Positions 1-6,216 of a stretch of 64,000 nt of DNA are shown piece by piece. The DNA is from an uncultured Sanguibacteroides sp. (lineage in GTDB: Bacteria > Bacteroidota > Bacteroidia > Bacteroidales > Marinifilaceae). A model generated the notes under the pieces. That model saw only the letters and a program-made list of their open reading frames with translations. It was not told the DNA's origin and made no database searches. The DNA lies in assembly GCF_900543425.1 (NCBI RefSeq), contig NZ_UQRQ01000010.1, forward strand, positions 1 through 64,000. Reading direction: 5' to 3'. The stretch's first letter is position 1. Every line of letters starts with the position of its first letter. A program made the translations under genes and the position numbers.

Positions 1-26
1 CCTACTTAACCGACTTGATGAAATAA
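1..26 (+). CDS. rpsR: 30S ribosomal protein S18, 3' end only (partial)
   Basis: Only the last codons are in the window. Reading from base 3 gives YLTDLMK followed by a TAA stop at 24-26; the two bases before it are the end of an xCC codon. A C-terminus of the form Y-[LV]-T-D-[LM]-M-K is what I recall for Bacteroidetes S18, and rpsR directly precedes rplI in this phylum (usually rpsF-rpsR-rplI). The short match alone would be weak; position and spacing (21 bp to the rplI start) make it likely. Confidence 0.72.
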
Positions 27-34
27 TTTTAAGG

Positions 35-41
35 AAGGAGG
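35..41 (+). promoter_or_regulatory. Strong Shine-Dalgarno site before rplI
   Basis: AAGGAGG lies six bases upstream of the rplI ATG, an optimal Shine-Dalgarno position. Almost every other start in this window has only an A-rich leader, as expected in Bacteroidetes, where the anti-Shine-Dalgarno end of 16S rRNA is sequestered on the ribosome. The site supports the ATG at 48 as the start. Confidence 0.8.
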
Positions 42-47
42 ACACAA

Positions 48-488
48 ATGGAGATTATACTATTGACAGACATAGCAAACTTAGGTCATAAGGATGACAT
101 TGTAAATGTTAAACAGGGTTACGGTCGTAACTACCTTATTCCCCAAGGGTATGCTATCTTAGCAACAGAGTCAGCAAAAAAAGTAGTTGCTGAAAATTTG
201 AAACAAAGAGCTCACAAAGAAGCAAAATTGAGAGCTGAAGCAGAGGAACTTGCCGCAAAACTGGCTGAAGTAAAACTTACTGTCGGAGCTAAAACCAGCT
301 CTACCGGTAAAATTTTCGGTTCCGTTAACAGCATCATGATTTCTGAATGTCTGAAAGAGAAAGGTTTCGATATCGACAGAAAGAAGATCATGCTGAAAGA
401 TGTGAAAGAGATCGGAACTTACAACGCTGTCATCAAACTTCACAGAGAAGTGAAAGTCGATGTAGAATTCGAAGTAGTTTCAGAATAA
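48..488 (+). CDS. rplI: 50S ribosomal protein L9
   Basis: L9 binds 23S rRNA near the base of the L1 stalk and helps keep reading frame. The 146-residue product has the usual length. It opens with MEIILLTDIANLGHKDDIV and continues with the NYLIPQGYA segment of the N-terminal RNA-binding domain; a charged connecting helix (about 40-80) is followed by the C-terminal domain, which includes the SSTGKIFGSV segment. It sits 21 bp after the rpsR stop, so it is part of the rpsF-rpsR-rplI operon. The start is fixed by a strong Shine-Dalgarno site. A rho-independent terminator follows at 543-568. Confidence 0.97.
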   Translation: MEIILLTDIANLGHKDDIVNVKQGYGRNYLIPQGYAILATESAKKVVAENLKQRAHKEAKLRAEAEELAAKLAEVKLTVGAKTSSTGKIFGSVNSIMISECLKEKGFDIDRKKIMLKDVKEIGTYNAVIKLHREVKVDVEFEVVSE

Positions 489-542
489 TTTAAAAACAAG
501 TCATAAACAAGACTTAAACGTATTTCCAAACATATTCCAAAC

Positions 543-568
543 AAAAAGCACCCGTAAAGGTGCTTTTT
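543..568 (+). terminator. Rho-independent terminator after rplI
   Basis: AAAAAGCACC (543-552) pairs with GGTGCTTTTT (559-568) around a six-base loop and runs into a T tract. It closes the ribosomal-protein operon before the separate uvrA promoter. Confidence 0.88.
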
Positions 569-578
569 TTATGTACAT

Positions 579-594
579 TTTACATTCATGTAAA
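579..594. promoter_or_regulatory. 16-bp palindrome upstream of the uvrA promoter (possible operator)
   Basis: TTTACATTCATGTAAA is a perfect palindrome with a two-base centre. It ends 22 bp before the uvrA -7 element, so it covers the place where the -33 element should be, a typical repressor position. It resembles the TTACA-N2-TGTAA sites near 5.6-6.2 kb but has four bases between half-sites. Which protein binds it is unknown. Confidence 0.45.
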
Positions 595-616
595 TAAGAA
601 TATGACGTGAAAATCT

Positions 617-624
617 TATCTTTG
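617..624 (+). promoter_or_regulatory. uvrA promoter, -7 element
   Basis: TATCTTTG matches the Bacteroidetes TAnnTTTG element exactly and lies 22 bp before the ATG at 647. Transcription should begin near 630, which excludes the in-frame TTG at 632 as the start codon. Confidence 0.65.
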
Positions 625-646
625 TAAGAATTTGAGGATAGATTTT

Positions 647-3409
647 ATGAGCGAACAATATATTGAGTTGAAGGGTATACGGGTTCATAACCTAAAGAAT
701 ATAGACCTGAAAATCAAACTGAATCGGCTGATGGTGATTACCGGAGTATCCGGAAGCGGCAAATCTTCTTTGGCTTTTGATACCTTGTATGCGGAGGGAC
801 AACGTCGTTACGTGGAGAGCCTATCCGCTTATGCCCGCCAATTCTTAGGACGTTTGAATAAACCGGAATGCGATTATATCAAAGGGATTCCTCCGGCAAT
901 AGCCATAGAACAGAAGGTTAATACGTCCAATCCGCGTTCAACGGTAGGAACCTCTACCGAATTGTATGATTACATCAAATTACTGTACGCCCGTATCGGT
1001 AAAACCATCTCTCCCGTTTCCGGAGAAGAGGTGAAACGGCATAGCGTGGATGATATTTGTAATTATATCATCCGAGGTAATACGGATAAAAATGTGATCG
1101 TTATGGCCAAACCTGTCTCGGTGACAAAAGAGAGTTTGGGCCTTTTGATGAATCAAGGATTTAGCCGTATCAAATATGGTAATGAATTTACGCGTATATC
1201 CGATTTTTTAGAGGATAATGAAGAAATTAAACCGGATATTCCCCTGTTTCTGGTTATTGACCGAGTTACGGTGAACGAGGAAAAGGATACCGTCTCCCGG
1301 ATCAACGATTCCGTAGAAACGGCTTTATACGAGGGACGAGGGATCTGTTATATAGAACTGGACGGAGAGATCCGTTCTTTTTCCAACAAATTTGAGGCTG
1401 ATGGTATTACCTTTGAAATACCGTCAATCAATATGTTCAGTTTCAACTCTCCGATCGGGGCATGCGGCAAATGCGAGGGATACGGCAAAATTTTAGGCAT
1501 AGACGAGGATCTTGTTGTCCCTAATAAATCATTGAGCCTGTATGACGATGCCGTCATGTGTTGGCGCGGAGAGAAGATGAGTGAATGGAAAAACTATTTT
1601 ATTCGCCAGGCTCATCACGTGAATTTCCCCGTTCACAAGCCTTATTACGAATTGACGGTAGCGGAAAAAGAGCTTCTCTGGAATAGTCCGACGGGAATTT
1701 ATGCTTTTTTTGAACATTTGGAATCCAAAAAATACAAGATTCAGAACCGGGTAATGATTGCACGTTATACCGGGAAGACTAAATGTCCGGTCTGTCACGG
1801 AACACGTTTGAAGAAAGAGGCTTCTTACGTGAAAGTGGGTAATAAAGCCATCACGGAGTTGGTCGATATGCCCATCTCGGAACTGAAGTGTTTTTTTGAG
1901 CGATTGTCACTTTCCGAGAGCGATCAACAAATAGCAGACCGGGTTCTCCCGGACATTCGTAATCGAATCGAATTTTTACTGGACGTGGGTTTAGGCTACT
2001 TGACCCTGAATCGCCTCTCTTCTTCCCTCTCGGGAGGAGAATCTCAACGTATTAATCTGGCGACTTCTCTTGGATCGGCTTTAGTAGGCTCTCTATACAT
2101 ATTGGATGAACCCAGTATCGGGTTACACTCCAGGGATACCGATCGTCTGATTCAAGTCCTGAAAAGACTGAGAGATTTAGGAAATACCGTGGTTGTCGTC
2201 GAGCACGATGAAGATATTATGTTAGCTGCGGATGAGATTATCGATGTAGGCCCCTTGGCTGGTCGATTAGGGGGAGAAATTGTATACCAGGGTCCCTTGG
2301 ATAAGATTCGGAAAGCAGATACGCTGACGGCTGATTACCTATCCGGAAAAAGGTTCATTCCCGTACCGGATCATCGTCGGACCTCTCCCTATCAGATTGA
2401 ACTGAAGGGGGCGACCGAAAACAATTTAAAAAATATAGATGTAAAGATTCCTCTTGGTATAATGACAGCGGTAACCGGTGTAAGCGGTTCCGGAAAAAGT
2501 ACTTTAATCAGATCGATTCTGGTTCCCGCTTTGAAAAAATATTACGGGGATTATTCGGATAGAACCGGAAGTTTCAATCGTCTTTCGGGTGACTTGGAAC
2601 GAATCATGGATGTTGAGTTTATTGACCAAAATCCCATCGGAAAATCTTCGCGTTCGAATCCGGTTACATACATTAAGGCCTGGGACGATATCCGGAAAAT
2701 CTTCGCGGAAGAAAAACTGTCTAAGATGAATGGTTTCAAACCGGCTTTCTTCTCTTTCAATGTTCCCGGAGGAAGATGCGAAGAGTGTCAGGGAGAAGGT
2801 ATTATAAAGGTTGAGATGCAGTTCATGGCTGATGTTTATTTGGAGTGCGAACATTGTAAAGGACGTCGTTTCAGAGAAGAGATTCTGGAAGTAAAGTACA
2901 AGGATAAAAATATATACGATATCCTGGAGATGACGGTTAATCAGGCAGTAGAATTTTTCAGTACCGGTAGTAGTCATAGTGAACGAAGCATCGTGAGCAA
3001 GTTGCAAAAGCTGGTAGACGTGGGGTTGGGATATATAAAACTGGGACAAGCATCCAGTACGTTAAGCGGTGGGGAGAGCCAGCGCGTGAAACTTGCATAT
3101 CACTTGAGCCAGGAAAATGCGGATCCGACCCTGTTTGTGTTCGATGAACCTACGACAGGTTTACATTTTCACGATATCCACAAATTGATGGAATCCTTAA
3201 ACGCTTTGATTGACCGGGGACACACGGTTTTAATCATAGAACACAATATGGACGTAATCAAATGTGCCGATTATGTTATAGATTTAGGACCCGAAGGAGG
3301 TAACGAGGGAGGTTATTTGGTTTTCGAAGGAACTCCCGAAGAGTTAGCCAAATGTCCGGATTCCTACACGGGAAAATACCTAAAAGAAAAATTAGAGATG
3401 CACCAATAA
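647..3409 (+). CDS. uvrA: UvrABC excinuclease subunit A
   Basis: UvrA dimers recognise bulky DNA lesions and load UvrB in nucleotide excision repair. The 920-residue protein has two ABC ATPase modules. The first Walker A (GVSGSGKSS, about residues 33-41) pairs with signature LSGGESQRI and Walker B DEPSIGLH; the second Walker A (GVSGSGKST, about 611) pairs with LSGGESQRV and DEPTTGLH. Zinc-binding cysteines appear as CGKC and CPVC in the first half and as CEEC and CEHC in the second. The reading frame extends to a TTG at 632, but the promoter places ATG 647 as the start. It has its own promoter and a palindrome that could make it damage-inducible; pyrK follows 20 bp downstream. Confidence 0.97.
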   Translation: MSEQYIELKGIRVHNLKNIDLKIKLNRLMVITGVSGSGKSSLAFDTLYAEGQRRYVESLSAYARQFLGRLNKPECDYIKGIPPAIAIEQKVNTSNPRSTVGTSTELYDYIKLLYARIGKTISPVSGEEVKRHSVDDICNYIIRGNTDKNVIVMAKPVSVTKESLGLLMNQGFSRIKYGNEFTRISDFLEDNEEIKPDIPLFLVIDRVTVNEEKDTVSRINDSVETALYEGRGICYIELDGEIRSFSNKFEADGITFEIPSINMFSFNSPIGACGKCEGYGKILGIDEDLVVPNKSLSLYDDAVMCWRGEKMSEWKNYFIRQAHHVNFPVHKPYYELTVAEKELLWNSPTGIYAFFEHLESKKYKIQNRVMIARYTGKTKCPVCHGTRLKKEASYVKVGNKAITELVDMPISELKCFFERLSLSESDQQIADRVLPDIRNRIEFLLDVGLGYLTLNRLSSSLSGGESQRINLATSLGSALVGSLYILDEPSIGLHSRDTDRLIQVLKRLRDLGNTVVVVEHDEDIMLAADEIIDVGPLAGRLGGEIVYQGPLDKIRKADTLTADYLSGKRFIPVPDHRRTSPYQIELKGATENNLKNIDVKIPLGIMTAVTGVSGSGKSTLIRSILVPALKKYYGDYSDRTGSFNRLSGDLERIMDVEFIDQNPIGKSSRSNPVTYIKAWDDIRKIFAEEKLSKMNGFKPAFFSFNVPGGRCEECQGEGIIKVEMQFMADVYLECEHCKGRRFREEILEVKYKDKNIYDILEMTVNQAVEFFSTGSSHSERSIVSKLQKLVDVGLGYIKLGQASSTLSGGESQRVKLAYHLSQENADPTLFVFDEPTTGLHFHDIHKLMESLNALIDRGHTVLIIEHNMDVIKCADYVIDLGPEGGNEGGYLVFEGTPEELAKCPDSYTGKYLKEKLEMHQ

Positions 3410-3428
3410 GCGATTGAAACCAATAGAT

Positions 3429-4190
3429 ATGAAAAAAATTATTGATTTTACAGTAAAAGAAAATCAGCTATTAAATCCGGATACCGTTTTACTGGTACTC
3501 CATTCCAATGAATTACCCCCCATTCTACCGGGGCAATTCGTTAACGTGAGAGTGGATAAATCCCCTTCTACCTTGTTAAGACGCCCCATATCGGTTCATG
3601 ATGTGGACGAAGAGAGAGGCCTTCTCTATCTCTATATTAAAGTGGTGGGATGCGGGACGGCTACCCTGGGAGAACTTAAACCTGGAGAAAAGTTGAATAT
3701 TATACTTCCATTGGGAAACAGCTTTAAAATACCACAGGAAGGTAAATGTTTGCTGATCGGAGGCGGCTGTGGAGTGGCCCCCATGCTCCATCTCTCCCGC
3801 GTAATGCGATCCGGGGGAATCGAGCCTGTTCTTTTGATCGGAACCCGCACCCGAAAAGAGATTTTACGCCGGGAAGAGTTTGAAAAATACGCGAAAGTGT
3901 ACTATACCACGGAAGACGGTTCCTACGGGGAAAAAGGGTATCCCACGCAACATTCGGTATTAAAGGAGCACTTCGATCATATCTTCTGTTGCGGACCGGA
4001 AGTGATGATGAAAGCAGTTGCATCTTATGCAAACAAGAATAATATTGATTGTCAGGTATCTCTCGAAAACACGATGGCGTGCGGAATCGGAGCTTGTCTA
4101 TGTTGTGTGACGGAAACAACGACAGGTCACAAATGTGTATGCACGGAAGGTCCTATTTTTAATATAAAAGATTTAACATGGCAGATTTAA
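3429..4190 (+). CDS. pyrK: Dihydroorotate dehydrogenase B, electron transfer subunit
   Basis: PyrK carries FAD and a [2Fe-2S] cluster and passes electrons from dihydroorotate, oxidised by PyrD, to NAD+ in pyrimidine synthesis. The protein is about 253 residues. The FAD-binding RRPISVHD segment is near residue 55, a GGGCGVAPM nucleotide loop lies mid-protein, and the cluster ligands are in the C-terminal ACGIGACLCCV...CVC segment. It overlaps pyrD by 13 bp. A TTG at 3414 would add five residues; I prefer ATG 3429 because MKKIIDFTV resembles family N-termini. Being 20 bp after uvrA with no terminator between, it may be cotranscribed with it. Confidence 0.95.
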   Translation: MKKIIDFTVKENQLLNPDTVLLVLHSNELPPILPGQFVNVRVDKSPSTLLRRPISVHDVDEERGLLYLYIKVVGCGTATLGELKPGEKLNIILPLGNSFKIPQEGKCLLIGGGCGVAPMLHLSRVMRSGGIEPVLLIGTRTRKEILRREEFEKYAKVYYTTEDGSYGEKGYPTQHSVLKEHFDHIFCCGPEVMMKAVASYANKNNIDCQVSLENTMACGIGACLCCVTETTTGHKCVCTEGPIFNIKDLTWQI

Positions 4191-5083
4191 GTATCAATAT
4201 CAACGGCTTACAGCTAAAAAATCCGGTTATGACGGCTTCCGGGACGTTCGGGTACGGAGTGGAGTTTCAGGATTTCATCGATTTAAGTGCGTTAGGCGGT
4301 TTTATCGTGAAAGGTACTACCCTGAAACACCGGGAAGGAAATCCCTATCCCCGTATGGCCGAGACTCCTTCCGGCATGTTAAACGCGGTAGGTCTTCAAA
4401 ATAAGGGAGTGGATTATTTTATCGAACACATTTATCCGGAAATACGGACGATAAAAAGCAATATTCTGGTAAACGTTTCCGGTTCTACCGTGTCTGATTA
4501 TGTAACTACGGCGGAAAAAATCAACGAACTGGAAAATATACCGGCTATTGAACTTAATATCTCTTGCCCGAACGTGAAAGAAGGCGGTATGGCCTTCGGA
4601 ACCAGCTGTGCTTCTGCCAATGAGGTGATTAAAGCGGTAAGAAAGGTGTACAAAAAACACTTGATGGTAAAATTATCTCCCAACGTAACCAATATCCAGG
4701 AGATCGCTCTTACCGCCGAAGAGGCCGGAGCCGATTCCGTCTCTTTGATCAACACGCTTATGGGAATGGCCATCGACACGAAAAGTCGTAAACCCGTTCT
4801 GAGTACGATTACCGGAGGATTAAGCGGACCTTGCGTAAAACCGGTAGCTCTTCGAATGGTATGGCAGGTTGCCAAAGCTGTAAAAATACCGGTTATAGGC
4901 TTAGGTGGAATCGCTTCCGCCAACGATGCCATCGAGTTTTTATTAGCAGGAGCATCGGCCGTTCAAATCGGTACGGCTAATTTTATAGACCCGACCGTTA
5001 CGTTAAAGGTTATTCAGGGAATCAACGAATACTTGGATCAAAACGGCTTCAGGTCCGTTAAGGAAATCATCGGATTGATCTGA
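4178..5083 (+). CDS. pyrD: Dihydroorotate dehydrogenase B, catalytic subunit
   Basis: This class 1B enzyme oxidises dihydroorotate to orotate using FMN and needs PyrK as electron acceptor; both genes are present and overlap. The 301 residues are full length. NISCPNVKEGGMAFGTS holds the catalytic cysteine of the class, TASGTFGYG is the N-terminal FMN-contact segment, and GLGGIASANDAIEFLLAGASAVQIGTA forms the phosphate-binding end of the TIM barrel (residues about 245-265). No other pyr gene is in the window. A 13-bp inverted repeat lies between this gene and the convergent regulator. Confidence 0.97.
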   Translation: MADLSININGLQLKNPVMTASGTFGYGVEFQDFIDLSALGGFIVKGTTLKHREGNPYPRMAETPSGMLNAVGLQNKGVDYFIEHIYPEIRTIKSNILVNVSGSTVSDYVTTAEKINELENIPAIELNISCPNVKEGGMAFGTSCASANEVIKAVRKVYKKHLMVKLSPNVTNIQEIALTAEEAGADSVSLINTLMGMAIDTKSRKPVLSTITGGLSGPCVKPVALRMVWQVAKAVKIPVIGLGGIASANDAIEFLLAGASAVQIGTANFIDPTVTLKVIQGINEYLDQNGFRSVKEIIGLI

Positions 5084-5102
5084 AAATAATTGACGATTTT
5101 AG

Positions 5103-5157
5103 ATTTTAGATTGCAGATTGACGATAGGGCAACCTTCGATAATTTGCAATCTAAAAT
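5103..5157. terminator. Inverted repeat between convergent pyrD and XRE genes; 7-bp-phased GATT/AATC element (locus A)
   Basis: ATTTTAGATTGCA (5103-5115) is repeated inverted as TGCAATCTAAAAT (5145-5157), giving a 13-bp stem with a 29-base loop directly after both genes. The left half continues a 7-bp phased series: GATTTTA, GATTTTA, GATTGCA, GATTGAC, starting near 5095. It could act as a bidirectional terminator. It shares its GATT/AATC spacing with the intergenic arrays near 20.1, 22.0, 35.4 and 56.7 kb. Confidence 0.55.
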
Positions 5158-5574
5158 TTACAATTCATTGTTATACTCTTCAAAACTCCCGTCGTCAAAA
5201 AAGAGAAGGATACGCTTTAATTTTTTGTTCTTCCTGGAAGATACCGGAAAAGGGGCACTCCATTCAGGTGATTCTTTTTCTATCTGTTTGGGTTTAAGAA
5301 TTTCTTCTTCTTTAAACAAGATAGGCTCTTCTATCGCCTTTTTAATTTGTTTTTCCGGAATACCGCCAGTATACATAGGGCCTTTTCCTGTAATTAACCA
5401 GGTTAGACTAATGTCCGGAAATACTTCCGCTATGCTGTTGATAATATCAAAACCGGGTTTATTTCTTCCGGCCAATATATGAGAAATGGTAGAAGCACTC
5501 ACGCCTATTAGTGTTGCAAATTTTGTAGCGGTGAGTTCTTTTTGTTCAAATAATTGGTTTAACCGATCCTGCAT
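5158..5574 (-). CDS. XRE-family helix-turn-helix regulator
   Basis: A 138-residue cytoplasmic DNA-binding protein. Residues about 5-60 form a Cro/C1-type HTH: ATKFATLIGVSASTISHILAG contains the two HTH helices, followed by a helix ending in LTWLITGKGPMY, common in Bacteroidetes members. The C-terminal half is charged and linker-like, with no recognised domain. Its own promoter (-33 TTTG, -7 TACATTTG) overlaps one exact copy of the palindrome TTACAAATGTAA, and two more copies lie upstream, so autorepression is likely. The same palindromes flank the divergent aminopeptidase promoter. No phage genes are nearby, so a chromosomal regulator is the best reading; its signal is unknown. Confidence 0.85.
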   Translation of the reverse strand: MQDRLNQLFEQKELTATKFATLIGVSASTISHILAGRNKPGFDIINSIAEVFPDISLTWLITGKGPMYTGGIPEKQIKKAIEEPILFKEEEILKPKQIEKESPEWSAPFPVSSRKNKKLKRILLFFDDGSFEEYNNEL

Positions 5575-5600
5575 CTGTTTATCATTTTGTAAACATACTA

Positions 5601-5616
5601 TATTACAAATGTAATA
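5601..5616. promoter_or_regulatory. Operator copy 1 (at the regulator's promoter)
   Basis: TATTACAAATGTAATA is a 16-bp inverted repeat with a two-base centre. It contains the minus-strand -7 element of the XRE gene, so a bound repressor would block that promoter. Confidence 0.6.
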
Positions 5617-5637
5617 ATTTGAAGGGAGAAAGCCAAA
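5606..5637 (-). promoter_or_regulatory. Promoter of the XRE regulator
   Basis: On the minus strand, TTTG (5637-5634) is followed after exactly 20 bp by TACATTTG (5613-5606), a full Bacteroidetes -33/-7 pair. The ATG is 31 bp further on. Confidence 0.72.
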
Positions 5638-5650
5638 TTACATTTGTAAT
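5637..5650. promoter_or_regulatory. Operator copy 2
   Basis: ATTACATTTGTAAT is a perfect inverted repeat with a two-base centre. It abuts the -33 element of the XRE promoter and is centred 35 bp from copy 1. Confidence 0.58.
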
Positions 5651-5659
5651 GATCACATA

Positions 5660-5671
5660 TTACAAATGTAA
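5660..5671. promoter_or_regulatory. Operator copy 3
   Basis: TTACAAATGTAA, centred 22 bp (about two helical turns) from copy 2, which would favour cooperative binding on one face of the DNA. Confidence 0.58.
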
Positions 5672-6102
5672 CACAAATAGAAGTACGCCAAAAAATAGAT
5701 CGTATTCTTATTTCATTATTAAATAGTTAATTAATTTATCTGTTATCTTTGATAATAGATAAAAATAACTTTCATATAATATATTGTATATAAGTGTATT
5801 ACATTGAAAATATCTTTTATTTATATCATAAATAAACACATGAAGTAAATATAATTAAATAATTGATTATTAAATATTTATATGTCGTAATAACATCTAT
5901 TCCAAGTGTTTTTACGTGAAAATCGCCTTCAGACACGCTTTACACCTTAAAGTAAAAGATAAATATTCATACATAATATGCTGATAATAAGACAATAAAC
6001 TATATTTGTATTTAAATGTTAAACGTCCTATCCCCTATTGTTTTTTACATTCGTAAAATAATCTCCTGCCTAAATAAATGATGCCTACTTGTAAAGTACG
6101 AT

Positions 6103-6114
6103 TTACATTTGTAA
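6103..6114. promoter_or_regulatory. Operator copy 4 (pepP side)
   Basis: TTACATTTGTAA inside the longer inverted repeat TTTACATTTGTAAA (6102-6115), about 50 bp upstream of the pepP -33 element. Confidence 0.57.
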
Positions 6115-6139
6115 ACTATATTGATCGAGTAATATTCTG

Positions 6140-6151
6140 TTACAAATGTAA
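6140..6151. promoter_or_regulatory. Operator copy 5 (pepP side)
   Basis: TTACAAATGTAA, ending 12 bp before the pepP -33 element and centred 37 bp from copy 4, similar to the 35-bp spacing on the regulator's side. Confidence 0.57.
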
Positions 6152-6163
6152 ATAATCAACACC

Positions 6164-6194
6164 TTGTTATCTTCGTGAAATTCTTTTACATTTG
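6164..6194 (+). promoter_or_regulatory. Promoter of the Xaa-Pro aminopeptidase gene
   Basis: TTG (6164-6166) and TACATTTG (6187-6194) are separated by exactly 20 bp, a full -33/-7 pair, and the -7 ends 22 bp before the ATG. The -7 is embedded in a degenerate operator copy (TTACATTTGAAA). Confidence 0.72.
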
Positions 6195-6216
6195 AAAAAA
6201 ATTAAATATGTAAATC

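Larger units (their letters stand above)
5575..6216. other. AT-rich divergent intergenic region with an operator cluster
   Basis: This 642-bp gap holds five exact copies of the 12-mer TTACAAATGTAA or its complement (5603-5614, 5638-5649, 5660-5671, 6103-6114, 6140-6151). A one-mismatch copy is at 6045-6056, and a degenerate copy at 6186-6197 contains the pepP -7 element. The middle (about 5690-6040) is very AT-rich with no convincing gene; a perfect -7 match TATCTTTG at 5744-5751 on the plus strand has no -33 partner and no obvious product. Confidence 0.8.

Noticed and set aside
632..646. TTG start for uvrA at 632
   Set aside because: It would sit at or before the predicted transcription start, and ATG 647 gives the family N-terminus.
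2504..3049. Open frame of 181 codons antisense to uvrA
   Set aside because: Lies entirely within the second ATPase module of uvrA and has the composition of a reverse-strand shadow.
5090..5482. Open frame of 130 codons on the plus strand
   Set aside because: It is antisense to the XRE regulator, begins in the inverted repeat, and has no recognisable features; the minus-strand HTH protein explains the region.
5158..6216. Prophage-type lysogeny switch
   Set aside because: An XRE regulator with clustered operators suggests a phage, but the flanking genes are pyrD and an aminopeptidase, with no integrase, Cro-like partner or structural genes.
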